DNA of 14,433 nt, taken from Chloroflexota bacterium. Its GTDB lineage: Bacteria; Chloroflexota; Limnocylindria; Limnocylindrales; CSP1-4. The stretch covers positions 1 through 14,433 of the forward strand of contig VGPE01000051.1 of the NCBI GenBank assembly GCA_016875645.1, given 5' to 3'. Positions 1 through 7,204 of the stretch are shown piece by piece; within the stretch, counting starts at the first letter, position 1; every line of letters begins with the position of its first letter. Made by a program: the position numbers and the translations under genes. The notes under the pieces are model-generated. The model was not told where the DNA came from, ran no database searches, and saw only the letters and a program-made list of their open reading frames with translations.

Positions 1-1578
1 CGTCCCCTCCGGCGGCAGGTAGCCGTTCGCAGGGTTGAGCAGGATCCACACGAACCCGAGCAGGCCCAGGGCGTACAGCAGGATCCAGCTCACCCGGTGC
101 CACCGGAAGACCAGCTCGCCGGGCAGGAACCGCAGTGGCGTGAGCGCGAACACGACCCCCTCGATGCCCGCCACGACCAGTGCGACGAGGACAGCCTCGG
201 CGATGGTGCCCTGGATCGTGTCCTCCACGCCGGGGATGCGGACCGCGCCCAGGGTCAGCCACGCCACCGCCGCGACCGCCAGCATCCACCACGCCCCGAG
301 CAGGCCGGCGCGGCCTTCCTGACGCGGCTCGATCTTCGCGGCGAATGCATAGCCGAAGATCAGGCCGTAGAGGTAGCCCGGCAGGAAGCCGACGAGTCGC
401 GAGATCAGGACGCAGAACGCGGCGACGACCAGCGTCGTGGGAACGGCCCAGAGCTGGCCGCGATCGTTCGCGAGGCGGCCGTGGAGCGACCGACTGGGCA
501 GGTTCGCGACCCACGTCACGACAACGAGGCCAAGGACGATGCCGAGGTACGTGACGAGCGACCGGAGATCCGGGCCGAAGGTGGGGTCCAGCAGCCCATA
601 GGGCAGGCCCGCCACCAGGACGAATCCCGCGACGAACAACCGCCGCCACCAGCGACGCGGTGCGGTCGGCGCCGATGCCTCCGAGGCCGGGCGGATCAGC
701 CGGCCCAGGAGCGGCAGGCGCCGGAACCAGCCGCGAATCTCGTCCCAGTTCTGATCGAGCGTCGAGTTGAACAACTGGCTCGGGAATGGCAGCAGGACCA
801 GGATCAGGACCGCGAGGATGCCGCCCTGGAGCAGGAAGCTCTGGTCGAGCGAGAGCTGCGCCGGTGCCACCACGGAGTCGATGAAGGGCGAGCGCTCGAG
901 CAGCTGGCCCGGGTCCCCATTGGCGGCCGCGCCCGCGAGGGTGGTCGGCGGCGTCGCCGTCTGCTGGAGGACGAGACTGATGCCGATGCCGGCGAGCACC
1001 AGGCCGATCACGCCGACACCCCGCCGGACGAGCGATGTCGGGTTGCGCACGGCCCAGCCGAGGCCCGCGAGTCCGACCAGGACCAGGACGATCCCGCCAC
1101 CGCCCAGGACGGTCATGATGGGATTGACGTCATCGATGATGAGGAGCACCTCGCCGTCGCAGCCGCCCGCGGGACCCGTCGACTCGCCGGAGATCAGGAA
1201 GACCCGCCCCAGGATCGCCAGCGTCTCGATCTCGAAGGTGTCTGATTCGGCCTCGGTGGATGCGTCGGCGGTCCCACTGCCGATCGGGATCGCGAACCCG
1301 AAGGCGGTTGCGCGCACGGTGGCCGAGGTCTGGCCCGTCGGGGCCTGGCCGAACAATTGGATCGTGTCGGCGGAGCGCACGTACCAGACCGCGTTCGTGG
1401 TCAGGTCGATCTCGCCGCCCGACGTGGAGGTGCCCTGTGCGGTGCAGCCGCCGCGGACCGTGGCCGCGGCCGGTGCCGTCGTCGCCGCGAGCAGCGCGGC
1501 AAGCCAGGCCAGTGCCAGCGCGACCACTCCGCCGCGCTTCGCGAACGATCGGGCGCGCGCGCCCCGCATGGAACCCAT
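1..1578 (-). CDS. FGLLP-motif-type exported multi-pass membrane protein (3' end beyond window)
   Basis: The frame is open from the ATG to the left window edge, giving 526 residues without a stop. Residues 1-39 form a clear signal peptide: a basic N-terminus (RGARARSFAKR), a hydrophobic core (VVALALAWLAALLAA) and an A-P-A-A-A cleavage region. An extracytoplasmic domain of about 110 residues follows, with two cysteines (C45, C140) that could pair. After it come roughly nine hydrophobic segments, near 155-176, 187-205, 250-266, 314-330, 340-359, 378-397, 428-446, 459-478 and 496-514. The segments LPFPSQLFNSTLDQNWDEI (264-282), GFLPGYLYGLIFGYAF (397-412) and FALTPLRFLPGE (477-488) resemble the family NCBI calls 'FGLLP motif-containing membrane protein', with FALTP in place of FGLLP. 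The function of that family is unknown to me. The ATG at 1578 is chosen because AAGGAGG lies 8 nt upstream; an in-frame ATG at 1569 is a weaker alternative. All plus-strand open frames opposite it are compositional shadows. Confidence 0.85.
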   Translation of the reverse strand, partial: MGSMRGARARSFAKRGGVVALALAWLAALLAATTAPAAATVRGGCTAQGTSTSGGEIDLTTNAVWYVRSADTIQLFGQAPTGQTSATVRATAFGFAIPIGSGTADASTEAESDTFEIETLAILGRVFLISGESTGPAGGCDGEVLLIIDDVNPIMTVLGGGGIVLVLVGLAGLGWAVRNPTSLVRRGVGVIGLVLAGIGISLVLQQTATPPTTLAGAAANGDPGQLLERSPFIDSVVAPAQLSLDQSFLLQGGILAVLILVLLPFPSQLFNSTLDQNWDEIRGWFRRLPLLGRLIRPASEASAPTAPRRWWRRLFVAGFVLVAGLPYGLLDPTFGPDLRSLVTYLGIVLGLVVVTWVANLPSRSLHGRLANDRGQLWAVPTTLVVAAFCVLISRLVGFLPGYLYGLIFGYAFAAKIEPRQEGRAGLLGAWWMLAVAAVAWLTLGAVRIPGVEDTIQGTIAEAVLVALVVAGIEGVVFALTPLRFLPGELVFRWHRVSWILLYALGLLGFVWILLNPANGYLPPEGT

Positions 1579-1586
1579 CCCCCACC

Positions 1587-1623
1587 CCTCCTTCGCAGGA
1601 CCGAAGCCCCCTCCTGCGGGAAG
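1587..1623 (-). promoter_or_regulatory. Shine-Dalgarno with an adjoining 5'-leader hairpin
   Basis: AAGGAGG (1593-1587, minus strand) is a near-perfect ribosome binding site 8 nt before the ATG at 1578 and decides that start. Directly upstream is a perfect 7-bp inverted repeat, CGCAGGA (1594-1600) and TCCTGCG (1612-1618), with an 11-nt loop. Allowing a GG bulge, it extends by CTTC (1591-1594) against GAAG (1620-1623), so its 3' arm touches the first bases of the ribosome binding site. The stem could modulate translation or act as a processing site. There is no U-run, so it is not a standard terminator. Confidence 0.45.
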
Positions 1624-1624
1624 A

Positions 1625-1637
1625 GCGCCGACGGCGC
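1625..1637 (-). terminator. Weak terminator-like hairpin after the M24 gene
   Basis: GCGCC-GAC-GGCGC forms a 5-bp perfect stem with a 3-nt loop, 22 bp past the stop of the M24 gene. On the minus strand it is followed by TCTTCC rather than a true U-tract. It is the only candidate end for the aminotransferase/M24 transcript before the membrane protein gene. The stem is short and this could be chance in such GC-rich DNA. Confidence 0.25.
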
Positions 1638-1658
1638 GAAGCCTACGGTACTCCGGTC

Positions 1659-2834
1659 TCAGCGGCGCGCGTAGCCCCGCTCGAAGTCGATGAGCGATTC
1701 CACGCCGGTCTCGGTCACGACGACGGTCTCGGTGCAGATCGTGGCGCCGACCCCGGGGATGAACAGCGCCGGGATCACGTGGAACGTCATGCCCGGCCGC
1801 AGGACGCGTTCCTCGCCCCGCTGGAGGCTCATGATCTCGCCCTCACCCCAATCGGGCGGGAAGTTGAGCCCGATCGAGTACGCGACCCGGTGCCCGTGGA
1901 CGCCCGGGAAGCCTGCCTGCGTCAGGATGGCCTGGCAGGCGGCGTTGACGTCGTGGGCGGTGACGCCCGGCCGCATGATCGCCAGCGTGCCGGCCAGTGC
2001 CTCCTCGACGGCGGCGGCCATCCGCGCCAGCTGCGCCGACGGCTCCCCGATCGTGCCCGACCGGCTCATTGCGCAGCCATAGCGCTCCACGACCCCGCAC
2101 AGCTCGAAGAAGAACGGGTCGCCGCGCTCCATCCGCCGGCTGGTCCAGGTCGCGTGCGGAATCAGCGTGCGCGCTCCGCTCACGAAGAACTGCGGCAGAC
2201 CCGCGTACTCACTGCCGGCGAGCGCCATGGCCGCAGCCACCGCGGCGCCCACGTCGTTCTCCGTCCGGCCCTCGGCCACCGCGTCGAGACCGGCCCGCAT
2301 CCCCGTTTCGGCGTGGCGCGCCGCACGGCGCATCAGGGCGATCTCGGCCGGCGACTTGATCAGGCGGCCCTGCTCCACGATCCCGCTCGCGTCGACGAAT
2401 GTGGTCGTCGGCATCCGCGCCGCCAGGCCCTCGAAGTCGCGGACGGGCAGGAACCAGGAGTCCTTCTCCACCCCCACCCGCCGGCCTTCAGCGCCCAGAT
2501 CGGCGACCAGGCGCGCGGTGGCCGCCACGTGATCCTCGGTGTCGGTCCAGGTCGCATGGCGGTCGAACCAGGAGTAGACCGCGACGTTGTACGCCTCGAG
2601 GCGACGCGTGAGCAGGGCCGGCTCGCCGTCGAGTGGGACGGCGAGACACTGGTAGCGGTAGTAGCCCGGCGTCCGGTAGCCCGACAGGTAGGTCAGGTTC
2701 TCGGGTGTATGGGAGAGCAGCAGGTCCAGGCCCGCGGCGCGCATCCGTTCGCGGACGCCGGCCAGCCGGGCGCCGTACTCCTCGAGCGAGAACGAGAGCT
2801 CCTTGGTCGCGGCCGTGCCGCCCTCGACCGTCAT
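1659..2834 (-). CDS. M24-family creatinase/ectoine-hydrolase-like hydrolase, metal site lost
   Basis: This is a 391-residue pita-bread-fold protein. Residues 16-150 match the creatinase N-terminal domain (FSLEEYGARL, LTYLSGYRTPGYYRYQ) and about 160-390 the M24 catalytic domain. Canonical M24 aminopeptidases bind two metals through Asp, Asp, His, Glu, Glu. Here the first Asp region reads FFFELCG (E244), the second RYGCAMSRSG (no Asp near 255), the GHGIGL His region reads AYSIGL (Y319), and the TIEPG Glu region reads HVIPA. H227 (IPHATW) remains, matching the catalytic His of creatinase. The block YSIGLNFPPDWGEG (319-332) is typical of creatinase and ectoine hydrolase (DoeA) relatives. I infer metal-independent hydrolysis of a C-N bond in a small N-substituted amino acid or amide; the substrate is unknown. 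The ATG at 2834 overlaps the aminotransferase stop (ATGA), so the two are probably co-translated. An open frame extends further upstream, but that part lies inside the aminotransferase gene and is a shadow. Confidence 0.9.
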   Translation of the reverse strand: MTVEGGTAATKELSFSLEEYGARLAGVRERMRAAGLDLLLSHTPENLTYLSGYRTPGYYRYQCLAVPLDGEPALLTRRLEAYNVAVYSWFDRHATWTDTEDHVAATARLVADLGAEGRRVGVEKDSWFLPVRDFEGLAARMPTTTFVDASGIVEQGRLIKSPAEIALMRRAARHAETGMRAGLDAVAEGRTENDVGAAVAAAMALAGSEYAGLPQFFVSGARTLIPHATWTSRRMERGDPFFFELCGVVERYGCAMSRSGTIGEPSAQLARMAAAVEEALAGTLAIMRPGVTAHDVNAACQAILTQAGFPGVHGHRVAYSIGLNFPPDWGEGEIMSLQRGEERVLRPGMTFHVIPALFIPGVGATICTETVVVTETGVESLIDFERGYARR

Positions 2835-4144
2835 CGGGCCAGGATTGCCTCGACGGCGTCGAGCATGTGGGCGAGCTCGGCATCGCCGTGCGCAAGCGAG
2901 CAGTTGTAGCGGCCGCCGCCGCCGAAGACCCCATGGCGCCGCATGCCGGCAGCCAGGCGCGACTTGGGCACGAGGTCGGTCGCGAGCGCGGTCCGGTAGT
3001 CGTGGACCGGCGAGTCGGAAACGTAGTACTCGACGATCGGACCGACGCCCGTTGGCTGGATCGTGATGCCGTGGCGGGCGAAGGCCTCGCGCAGCCCCTC
3101 GGCGAGCCGGTTGCCCCACGCGTGCAGGTGCTCGTAGGCACCCGGGCGGGACAGGATGTCCAGCGTGGCGAGCGCAGCGGTCGCTGAGAGCGGATTGGCA
3201 AGCGTGCTGCCCTCGGCGACCACCCGGATGCCGTCCGGAGCCCCCGGATCGAGGGGCTCCATCACCTCTTCGCTGCCGGCGATCACCCCGATCGGGAACC
3301 CGGAGCCCAGTGCTTTGCCGAACAGCGCGAGGTCCGGCGTGACGCCGTAGTGCGCCTGGGCGCCGCCGAGCCCCAGGCGGAATCCGGTGATCACCTCGTC
3401 GAAAACGAGCGGCACGTGGATCTCGTCGGCGAGCTCGCGCAGCCCCTCGAGGAACCCCGGCCGTGCCGCGATGCCCCGCATCACGGGCTCGCACAGGATG
3501 GCCGCCAGTTCGTCGCGGTGGGCCAGTGCGATCGCGCGCGTCGCGTCGATGTCGTCATAGGGCGCCGTGATGACGTTCGCGGCCTCCGAGCGCGCGGTGC
3601 CGGGCGTGTCCGGGGTCGGGATCGGCGCCGCCGCCCACGTCGGCACGTCGCCGAAGCTCGTGTTGAACAGCGTCGCGTCGTTGCCGCCGTGGAAGGCGCC
3701 CTCGAACTTGAGGATCCGGTCGCGCCCGGCTCGAGCCCGCAGGACGCGCAGCGCCACGGCCCACGCCTCGGTGCCGGAGTTGAAGAAGCGCACGCGTTCG
3801 GCGCACGGGACGACGGCGCAGATCCGGGCGGAGAGCTCCACGGCGGGCGGCGTGAGATGGCTGGCGTTGACCACGCGCGCGACCTGGGCGGTGACCGCGG
3901 CGACCACCTCCGGGTGCCCGTGGCCCGTCAGCACGGTGCCGGAACCCAGTACGAGATCCAGCAGACGCTCCCCGTCCGTCGTCCAGACGTAGGCGCCGTC
4001 CGCCCGTTCGATCAGGAAGTCCGGCAGGTCGAGCGTCTTGCCGAAGCCGGGCGGGCGGGTGGCGAACGTCCAGATGCCGCCGCCGGGCAGATGGGCGCGC
4101 GCGAGAGCCAGCAGTCGGTCGGTGTCGGAGGCGATTGCGGCCAT
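2831..4144 (-). CDS. Class III (glutamate-1-semialdehyde aminomutase-like) PLP aminotransferase
   Basis: A 437-residue fold-type I PLP enzyme. Visible motifs are LGSGTVLTGHGHPEV (67-81), FNSGTEAWAVALR (121-133, phosphate-binding turn), FEGAFHGGND (147-156), the cofactor-binding Asp in VFDEVITGFR (D249) and the Schiff-base Lys in LFGKALGSGFPIG (K277). The architecture is that of GSA-aminomutase-like aminotransferases. However, the HemL N-terminal signature (GGVNSPVRAF) is replaced by LPGGGIWTFATRPPGF, and no haem genes are nearby. An amino-acid or omega-amine catabolic role, supplying or using the M24 product, is more likely. The ATG at 4144 is preferred because the residues before it in the longer frame are unlike the family. 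No Shine-Dalgarno precedes it, so it may be leaderless. Its stop overlaps the M24 start by 4 bp. The amino donor and substrate are not predictable from sequence. Confidence 0.9.
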   Translation of the reverse strand: MAAIASDTDRLLALARAHLPGGGIWTFATRPPGFGKTLDLPDFLIERADGAYVWTTDGERLLDLVLGSGTVLTGHGHPEVVAAVTAQVARVVNASHLTPPAVELSARICAVVPCAERVRFFNSGTEAWAVALRVLRARAGRDRILKFEGAFHGGNDATLFNTSFGDVPTWAAAPIPTPDTPGTARSEAANVITAPYDDIDATRAIALAHRDELAAILCEPVMRGIAARPGFLEGLRELADEIHVPLVFDEVITGFRLGLGGAQAHYGVTPDLALFGKALGSGFPIGVIAGSEEVMEPLDPGAPDGIRVVAEGSTLANPLSATAALATLDILSRPGAYEHLHAWGNRLAEGLREAFARHGITIQPTGVGPIVEYYVSDSPVHDYRTALATDLVPKSRLAAGMRRHGVFGGGGRYNCSLAHGDAELAHMLDAVEAILAR

Positions 4145-4185
4145 GGCCGCGAACGTAGCAGGTCCCGAGTGGCATGATCGGGCGC
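4145..4185. promoter_or_regulatory. Compact divergent promoter region (aminotransferase / GGT)
   Basis: Only 29-41 bp separate the two divergent starts. On the minus strand TACGTT (4157-4152) fits the TAnnnT pattern of a -10 element and ends 7 nt before the ATG at 4144, the spacing expected for a leaderless transcript. On the plus strand CATGAT (4173-4178) ends 7 nt before the second possible GGT ATG at 4186; this is a weaker -10. No recognisable -35 is present for either. A short AGGT (4160-4163) could serve the GGT start at 4174. Confidence 0.35.
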
Positions 4186-5844
4186 ATGGACACCGAAGCG
4201 CTCGCCGCACGCCTCGCCGCTGAACATTCCTATCGACCTGTCATCGCCGGCCGGCGCGGTGCCGTCGCGTCGAATCACCCGCTCGCCACGCAGGCCGGTC
4301 TGCTCACGCTGCAGCGGGGCGGCTCGGCCGCAGACGCGGCGGTCGCTGTTGCGCTCACGCTCGGTGTCGTGGAGCCGTTCATGTCGGGCCTCGGCGGCGA
4401 CGGCTTCTACCACGCGTACCGCCGCTCGGACGGGGCGGCCGTGGTGGTCAACGCGACCGGCGCCGCCCCGGCAGCCGCCACCCCCGAGCGATTCGCGGAC
4501 GGGCTGCCCATCGCGGGGCCGATGAGCTTCACCACCCCGGGCCTGGTGGGTGGCCTGGGCGAACTGCACCGCTGGGGCGGCCGGCTGCCCTGGGCCTCCC
4601 TGTTCGAGGCAGCGATCCACCACGCGCGCGACGGGTTCGGCGCCACGCCGGCGTACCGGCGGTTCACGGCACAGGCCGTCGACTGGCTGCTCCCCGACCG
4701 TCGCTCCGCGGCCGCCTTCCTGCCCGGTGGCGACCTCCCGGCGATCGGGACACCGATCCGCCAGCCCGATCTTGCCCGAACGCTGGAGCACCTGGCAGCG
4801 GAGGGCGCGGACGCGTTCTACCGCGGCGCGCTCGCCCTGCGGCTCGCGGGCGCCTTCGCAGCGACGGGGGCGATGGTCACGGCCGACGACCTCGCGGGGT
4901 ATCGGCCGGAACTCCAGGCGCCGATCGAGACGACGTACCGCGGGCACGTGGTCCGCCAGTCGCCGCCCAACTCGGTCGGCTGGGTGTTGCTGGCAGAGCT
5001 CAACCTGGTCGAAGGCTTCGACCTCGGTGCCCTGGAGCCGCTCGGCGCGGACGAGGTCCACCTGCTGGTGGAGGCGAAGCGGCTCGCGTTCGCCGACCGT
5101 GAGGCGTTCGGGGGCGATTCACGGCACGTGGAGATCCCGCTCGAGCGTCTGCTCGACAAGGCCTACGCGGCCGACCGGGCAGGCTCGATCGACCGCGTGC
5201 GGGCGGCAGCCGATGCGCCGACGTCCGGCCTCGCGCGGGTGCGTTCGGGCGGATCGACCGAGACAACCTACTTCTGCGTCGTCGATGCCGACGGCAACGC
5301 CGTATCCGGCATCCAGAGCATCAACAACACGTACGGTTCAGGAGTCACCGCCGGCGACACCGGGATCCTGCTGAACAACCGGATCACCCCATTCCACCTG
5401 CAGCCCGGACATCCGAACCGGCTGGCCCCAGGCCGGCGCGTCCGGCACACCATGAACACGCCGATGGTCTTCCGCGACGGCGAACTCGTCTGCGTCCTCG
5501 GCACGCCCGGTGGCGACAACCAGGTGCAGGTGAACCTGCAGGCGCTGGTGGTGCTGCTCGATCACGGCTGGGATCCCCAGCGGGTCGCGGAGGCTCCGCG
5601 CTGGGCGCACACCGACCGGGACCAGGTCGCGGACTACCCGCACCTGGGCGCGACGGAACTCCGGCTGGAGTCGCGGTTCGCGCCGGGCGTGGCCGCCGGC
5701 CTCGCGCAGCGGGGCCACCCGGTCACCGAGATCGGGCCGCTGGAGGGACCGTGCTCGCTGGAGATCATCGTCCGCGAGCCGGCGACCGGGATGCTGATGG
5801 CCGGCTCCGACCCGCGGCGCGACGGCTGGGCACTGGCCTGGTGA
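4174..5844 (+). CDS. ggt: Gamma-glutamyltransferase-family Ntn hydrolase
   Basis: A 556-residue GGT-family proenzyme. The large-subunit region begins with RGAVASNHPLATQAG, followed by GGSAADAAVAVALTLGVVEPFMSGLGGDGF. Autoprocessing is expected before the first Thr of TTYFCVVDADGNAVS (codon ACA at 5263, residue 364), which aligns with T391 of E. coli GGT (TTHYSVVDKDGNAV). This leaves a small subunit of about 190 residues containing NNTYGSGV and the oxyanion-region motif GTPGGDNQVQ. The N-terminus is polar and has no signal peptide, unlike the periplasmic E. coli enzyme and more like cytoplasmic YwrD-type members. It probably hydrolyses gamma-glutamyl or related amide bonds (glutathione conjugates, gamma-glutamyl peptides); a cephalosporin-acylase-like activity cannot be excluded. 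The start at 4174 has a weak AGGT; an in-frame ATG at 4186 is an equally plausible start. Confidence 0.92.
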   Translation: MIGRMDTEALAARLAAEHSYRPVIAGRRGAVASNHPLATQAGLLTLQRGGSAADAAVAVALTLGVVEPFMSGLGGDGFYHAYRRSDGAAVVVNATGAAPAAATPERFADGLPIAGPMSFTTPGLVGGLGELHRWGGRLPWASLFEAAIHHARDGFGATPAYRRFTAQAVDWLLPDRRSAAAFLPGGDLPAIGTPIRQPDLARTLEHLAAEGADAFYRGALALRLAGAFAATGAMVTADDLAGYRPELQAPIETTYRGHVVRQSPPNSVGWVLLAELNLVEGFDLGALEPLGADEVHLLVEAKRLAFADREAFGGDSRHVEIPLERLLDKAYAADRAGSIDRVRAAADAPTSGLARVRSGGSTETTYFCVVDADGNAVSGIQSINNTYGSGVTAGDTGILLNNRITPFHLQPGHPNRLAPGRRVRHTMNTPMVFRDGELVCVLGTPGGDNQVQVNLQALVVLLDHGWDPQRVAEAPRWAHTDRDQVADYPHLGATELRLESRFAPGVAAGLAQRGHPVTEIGPLEGPCSLEIIVREPATGMLMAGSDPRRDGWALAW

Positions 5845-6109
5845 GCGTGCGGTGTGCGCCGCCGACCCGATCGTCTTGGCCCAGGCGTCCGCGGCGCCTG
5901 TCAGCCATCACTGGGGGCGATGTAAGGCGGGTCCGGCGTCCTTCCGCGAGGGCGCGGCCGGAGGATTCGTGCGTGACGATGACGTGGGCGTGGTCCCTGA
6001 CGGCGCTCTCGCCCGCCTACCATCGCGGGCAGTGATGCCTGAGGGAAGGCCGGGTTGGCGCAGCCCCTACCAGCGTCCCCAGTGATCCGCCACGGGTAGC
6101 GGGCGCCGG
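5845..6109. other. Convergent intergenic gap with one small hairpin
   Basis: This lies between the stops of the GGT gene (plus) and the desulfhydrase gene (minus). The short open frames here have no family character or good ribosome binding site. The only structure I see is GCCCGC (6011-6016) and GCGGGC (6025-6030), a perfect 6-bp stem with an 8-nt loop and no T-tract, which may serve as a shared weak terminator. I see no RNA gene or repeat. Confidence 0.4.
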
Positions 6110-7147
6110 TCAGACCCGGCTCATCTCCAGGATCGTGTCGCGGTACGCGAACGCGGCGGGCAGGCCGCCCGTGTGGACGAAGACCACCGTGTCGTCCGCC
6201 GTCAGTTCCCCGCGGCGCACCGCGTCGATCAGGCCGGCCATCGCCTTGCTCGTATAGACCGGGTCGAGCAGGAGGGCGTCAGTCCGGGCCGTGAGCCGCA
6301 TCGCCGCCAGCGACTCCGCCGATGGACGCGCGTAGCCGGGCCCGATCTGATCGGTCCGGTTGTCGACGTCCGACGGGGCGACGCGCTCGTCCACCCTGAG
6401 GAGCGCGGCCGCGCGATTCGCCGCTTCGGCTGTCAGGTCGGGCAGGTCGGCGCCGGTCCAAGTGAGCGGTGCCACCCCCGTGATGTCCGCCCGCCAGCCG
6501 AGCAGCTTCGCGCCGAGCTCCAGCCCGCTCTGGGTCGGTCCGGCGGCCGCCAGCCAGATCCGCGTGGGCTCCAGTCCGCGGGCTTCGCACTGCTCGTCGA
6601 GCTCGACCGCCATGTCCACGTAGGAGAGGGCGATCGGCGGCGCCCAGGGGTCGATCTTCATCGCCCGCCGTCCCTGCGCGCGTAGCTCGTCCACCACCCG
6701 GTCCAGCTCCTCGCGCATCACGATGGTCATGTCCGGCTCCTGGGTGAATCGCACCTCCGCGCCCAGCCAGTAGTCGAGCAGCACGTTGCCCTGGATCTCC
6801 TGCATCTCGGTGTTGCGCAGGACCAGCACGATCGGGATGCCCAACTTCGCGGCGGCAGCGGCCGACTGGCGGCTCCAGTTGGACTGGATGTTGGCGCCCG
6901 TGACCAGGACCTCCACGTCGGGGTGAGCGCGCAGCAGCGCGCCGAGCACCCATTCCAGCTGGCGCGTCTTGTTGCCCCCGAACGCCATCCCGGTCAGGTC
7001 GTCGCGCTTGACGTGGATTGCCGGCCCACCCAGCGCCGCGGACAGCCGCGGCAGGTACTCCAGCGGCGTGGGCAGCAGCGCAAACGGGATCCGCGGCTGG
7101 CGGGCGAGGAGCTCGCGGATCCGGCTCCGGGCGGCGGCACCTGGCAC
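6110..7147 (-). CDS. PLP-dependent D-cysteine desulfhydrase-like enzyme (ACC deaminase superfamily)
   Basis: A 345-residue fold-type II (tryptophan synthase beta-like) enzyme. The Schiff-base Lys is in FGGNKTRQLE (K60), and the substrate-carboxylate loop is NIQSNWSRQ (S89, N90). The related ACC deaminase has Glu at the position after the DPVY motif and Leu in HLGG. Here these read DPVYTSKAM (T299) and FVHTGGLPA (T326), the Thr/Thr pair associated with D-cysteine desulfhydrases. The expected reaction is D-cysteine to pyruvate, H2S and ammonia. CuyA-type L-cysteate sulfo-lyases belong to the same family and cannot be excluded. The start is the GTG at 7147 because AGGAGG stands exactly 7 nt upstream. 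ATGs at 7180 and 7183 would add a Gly-rich, non-homologous tail and lack a ribosome binding site. The gene diverges from the amidohydrolase gene and converges on the GGT gene. Confidence 0.88.
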   Translation of the reverse strand: MPGAAARSRIRELLARQPRIPFALLPTPLEYLPRLSAALGGPAIHVKRDDLTGMAFGGNKTRQLEWVLGALLRAHPDVEVLVTGANIQSNWSRQSAAAAAKLGIPIVLVLRNTEMQEIQGNVLLDYWLGAEVRFTQEPDMTIVMREELDRVVDELRAQGRRAMKIDPWAPPIALSYVDMAVELDEQCEARGLEPTRIWLAAAGPTQSGLELGAKLLGWRADITGVAPLTWTGADLPDLTAEAANRAAALLRVDERVAPSDVDNRTDQIGPGYARPSAESLAAMRLTARTDALLLDPVYTSKAMAGLIDAVRRGELTADDTVVFVHTGGLPAAFAYRDTILEMSRV

Positions 7148-7154
7148 GTTCGTC

Positions 7155-7160
7155 CCTCCT
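7155..7160 (-). promoter_or_regulatory. Shine-Dalgarno AGGAGG deciding a GTG start
   Basis: The minus strand reads AGGAGG, then GACGAAC (7 nt), then GTG at 7147. The site lies inside the longer frame beginning at 7183, and its ideal sequence and spacing argue for the downstream GTG as the true start of the desulfhydrase-like gene. Confidence 0.7.
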
Positions 7161-7189
7161 GCGCCCTTCCCCTCCACCATCATGTCGGC

Positions 7190-7195
7190 GGAGGT
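7190..7195 (+). promoter_or_regulatory. Shine-Dalgarno GGAGGT for the amidohydrolase gene
   Basis: GGAGGT stands 9 nt before the ATG at 7205 and fixes that start against the longer open frame reaching back to 6923. With the opposing gene beginning at 7147, the whole divergent promoter region is 57 bp. Confidence 0.7.
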
Positions 7196-7204
7196 GTGGC
7201 AACC

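Noticed and set aside
97..1245. Long plus-strand open frame (382 residues)
   Set aside because: It is antisense to the membrane protein. Its Arg/Asp/Gln/Glu-rich low-complexity composition is typical of a GC-rich shadow frame.
1260..2909. Long plus-strand open frame (549 residues) opposite the M24 gene
   Set aside because: It has no family motifs, an His/Arg-rich composition and spans the gene boundary of two real minus-strand genes. The M24 protein on the other strand is convincing.
2831..4144. HemL (glutamate-1-semialdehyde aminomutase of haem synthesis)
   Set aside because: The fold is similar, but the N-terminal HemL signature is absent and the gene is coupled to an M24 hydrolase, not to tetrapyrrole genes.
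5852..6085. Small plus-strand gene (77 residues) in the convergent gap
   Set aside because: There is no ribosome binding site, no family resemblance and ordinary composition; it is probably chance in GC-rich DNA.
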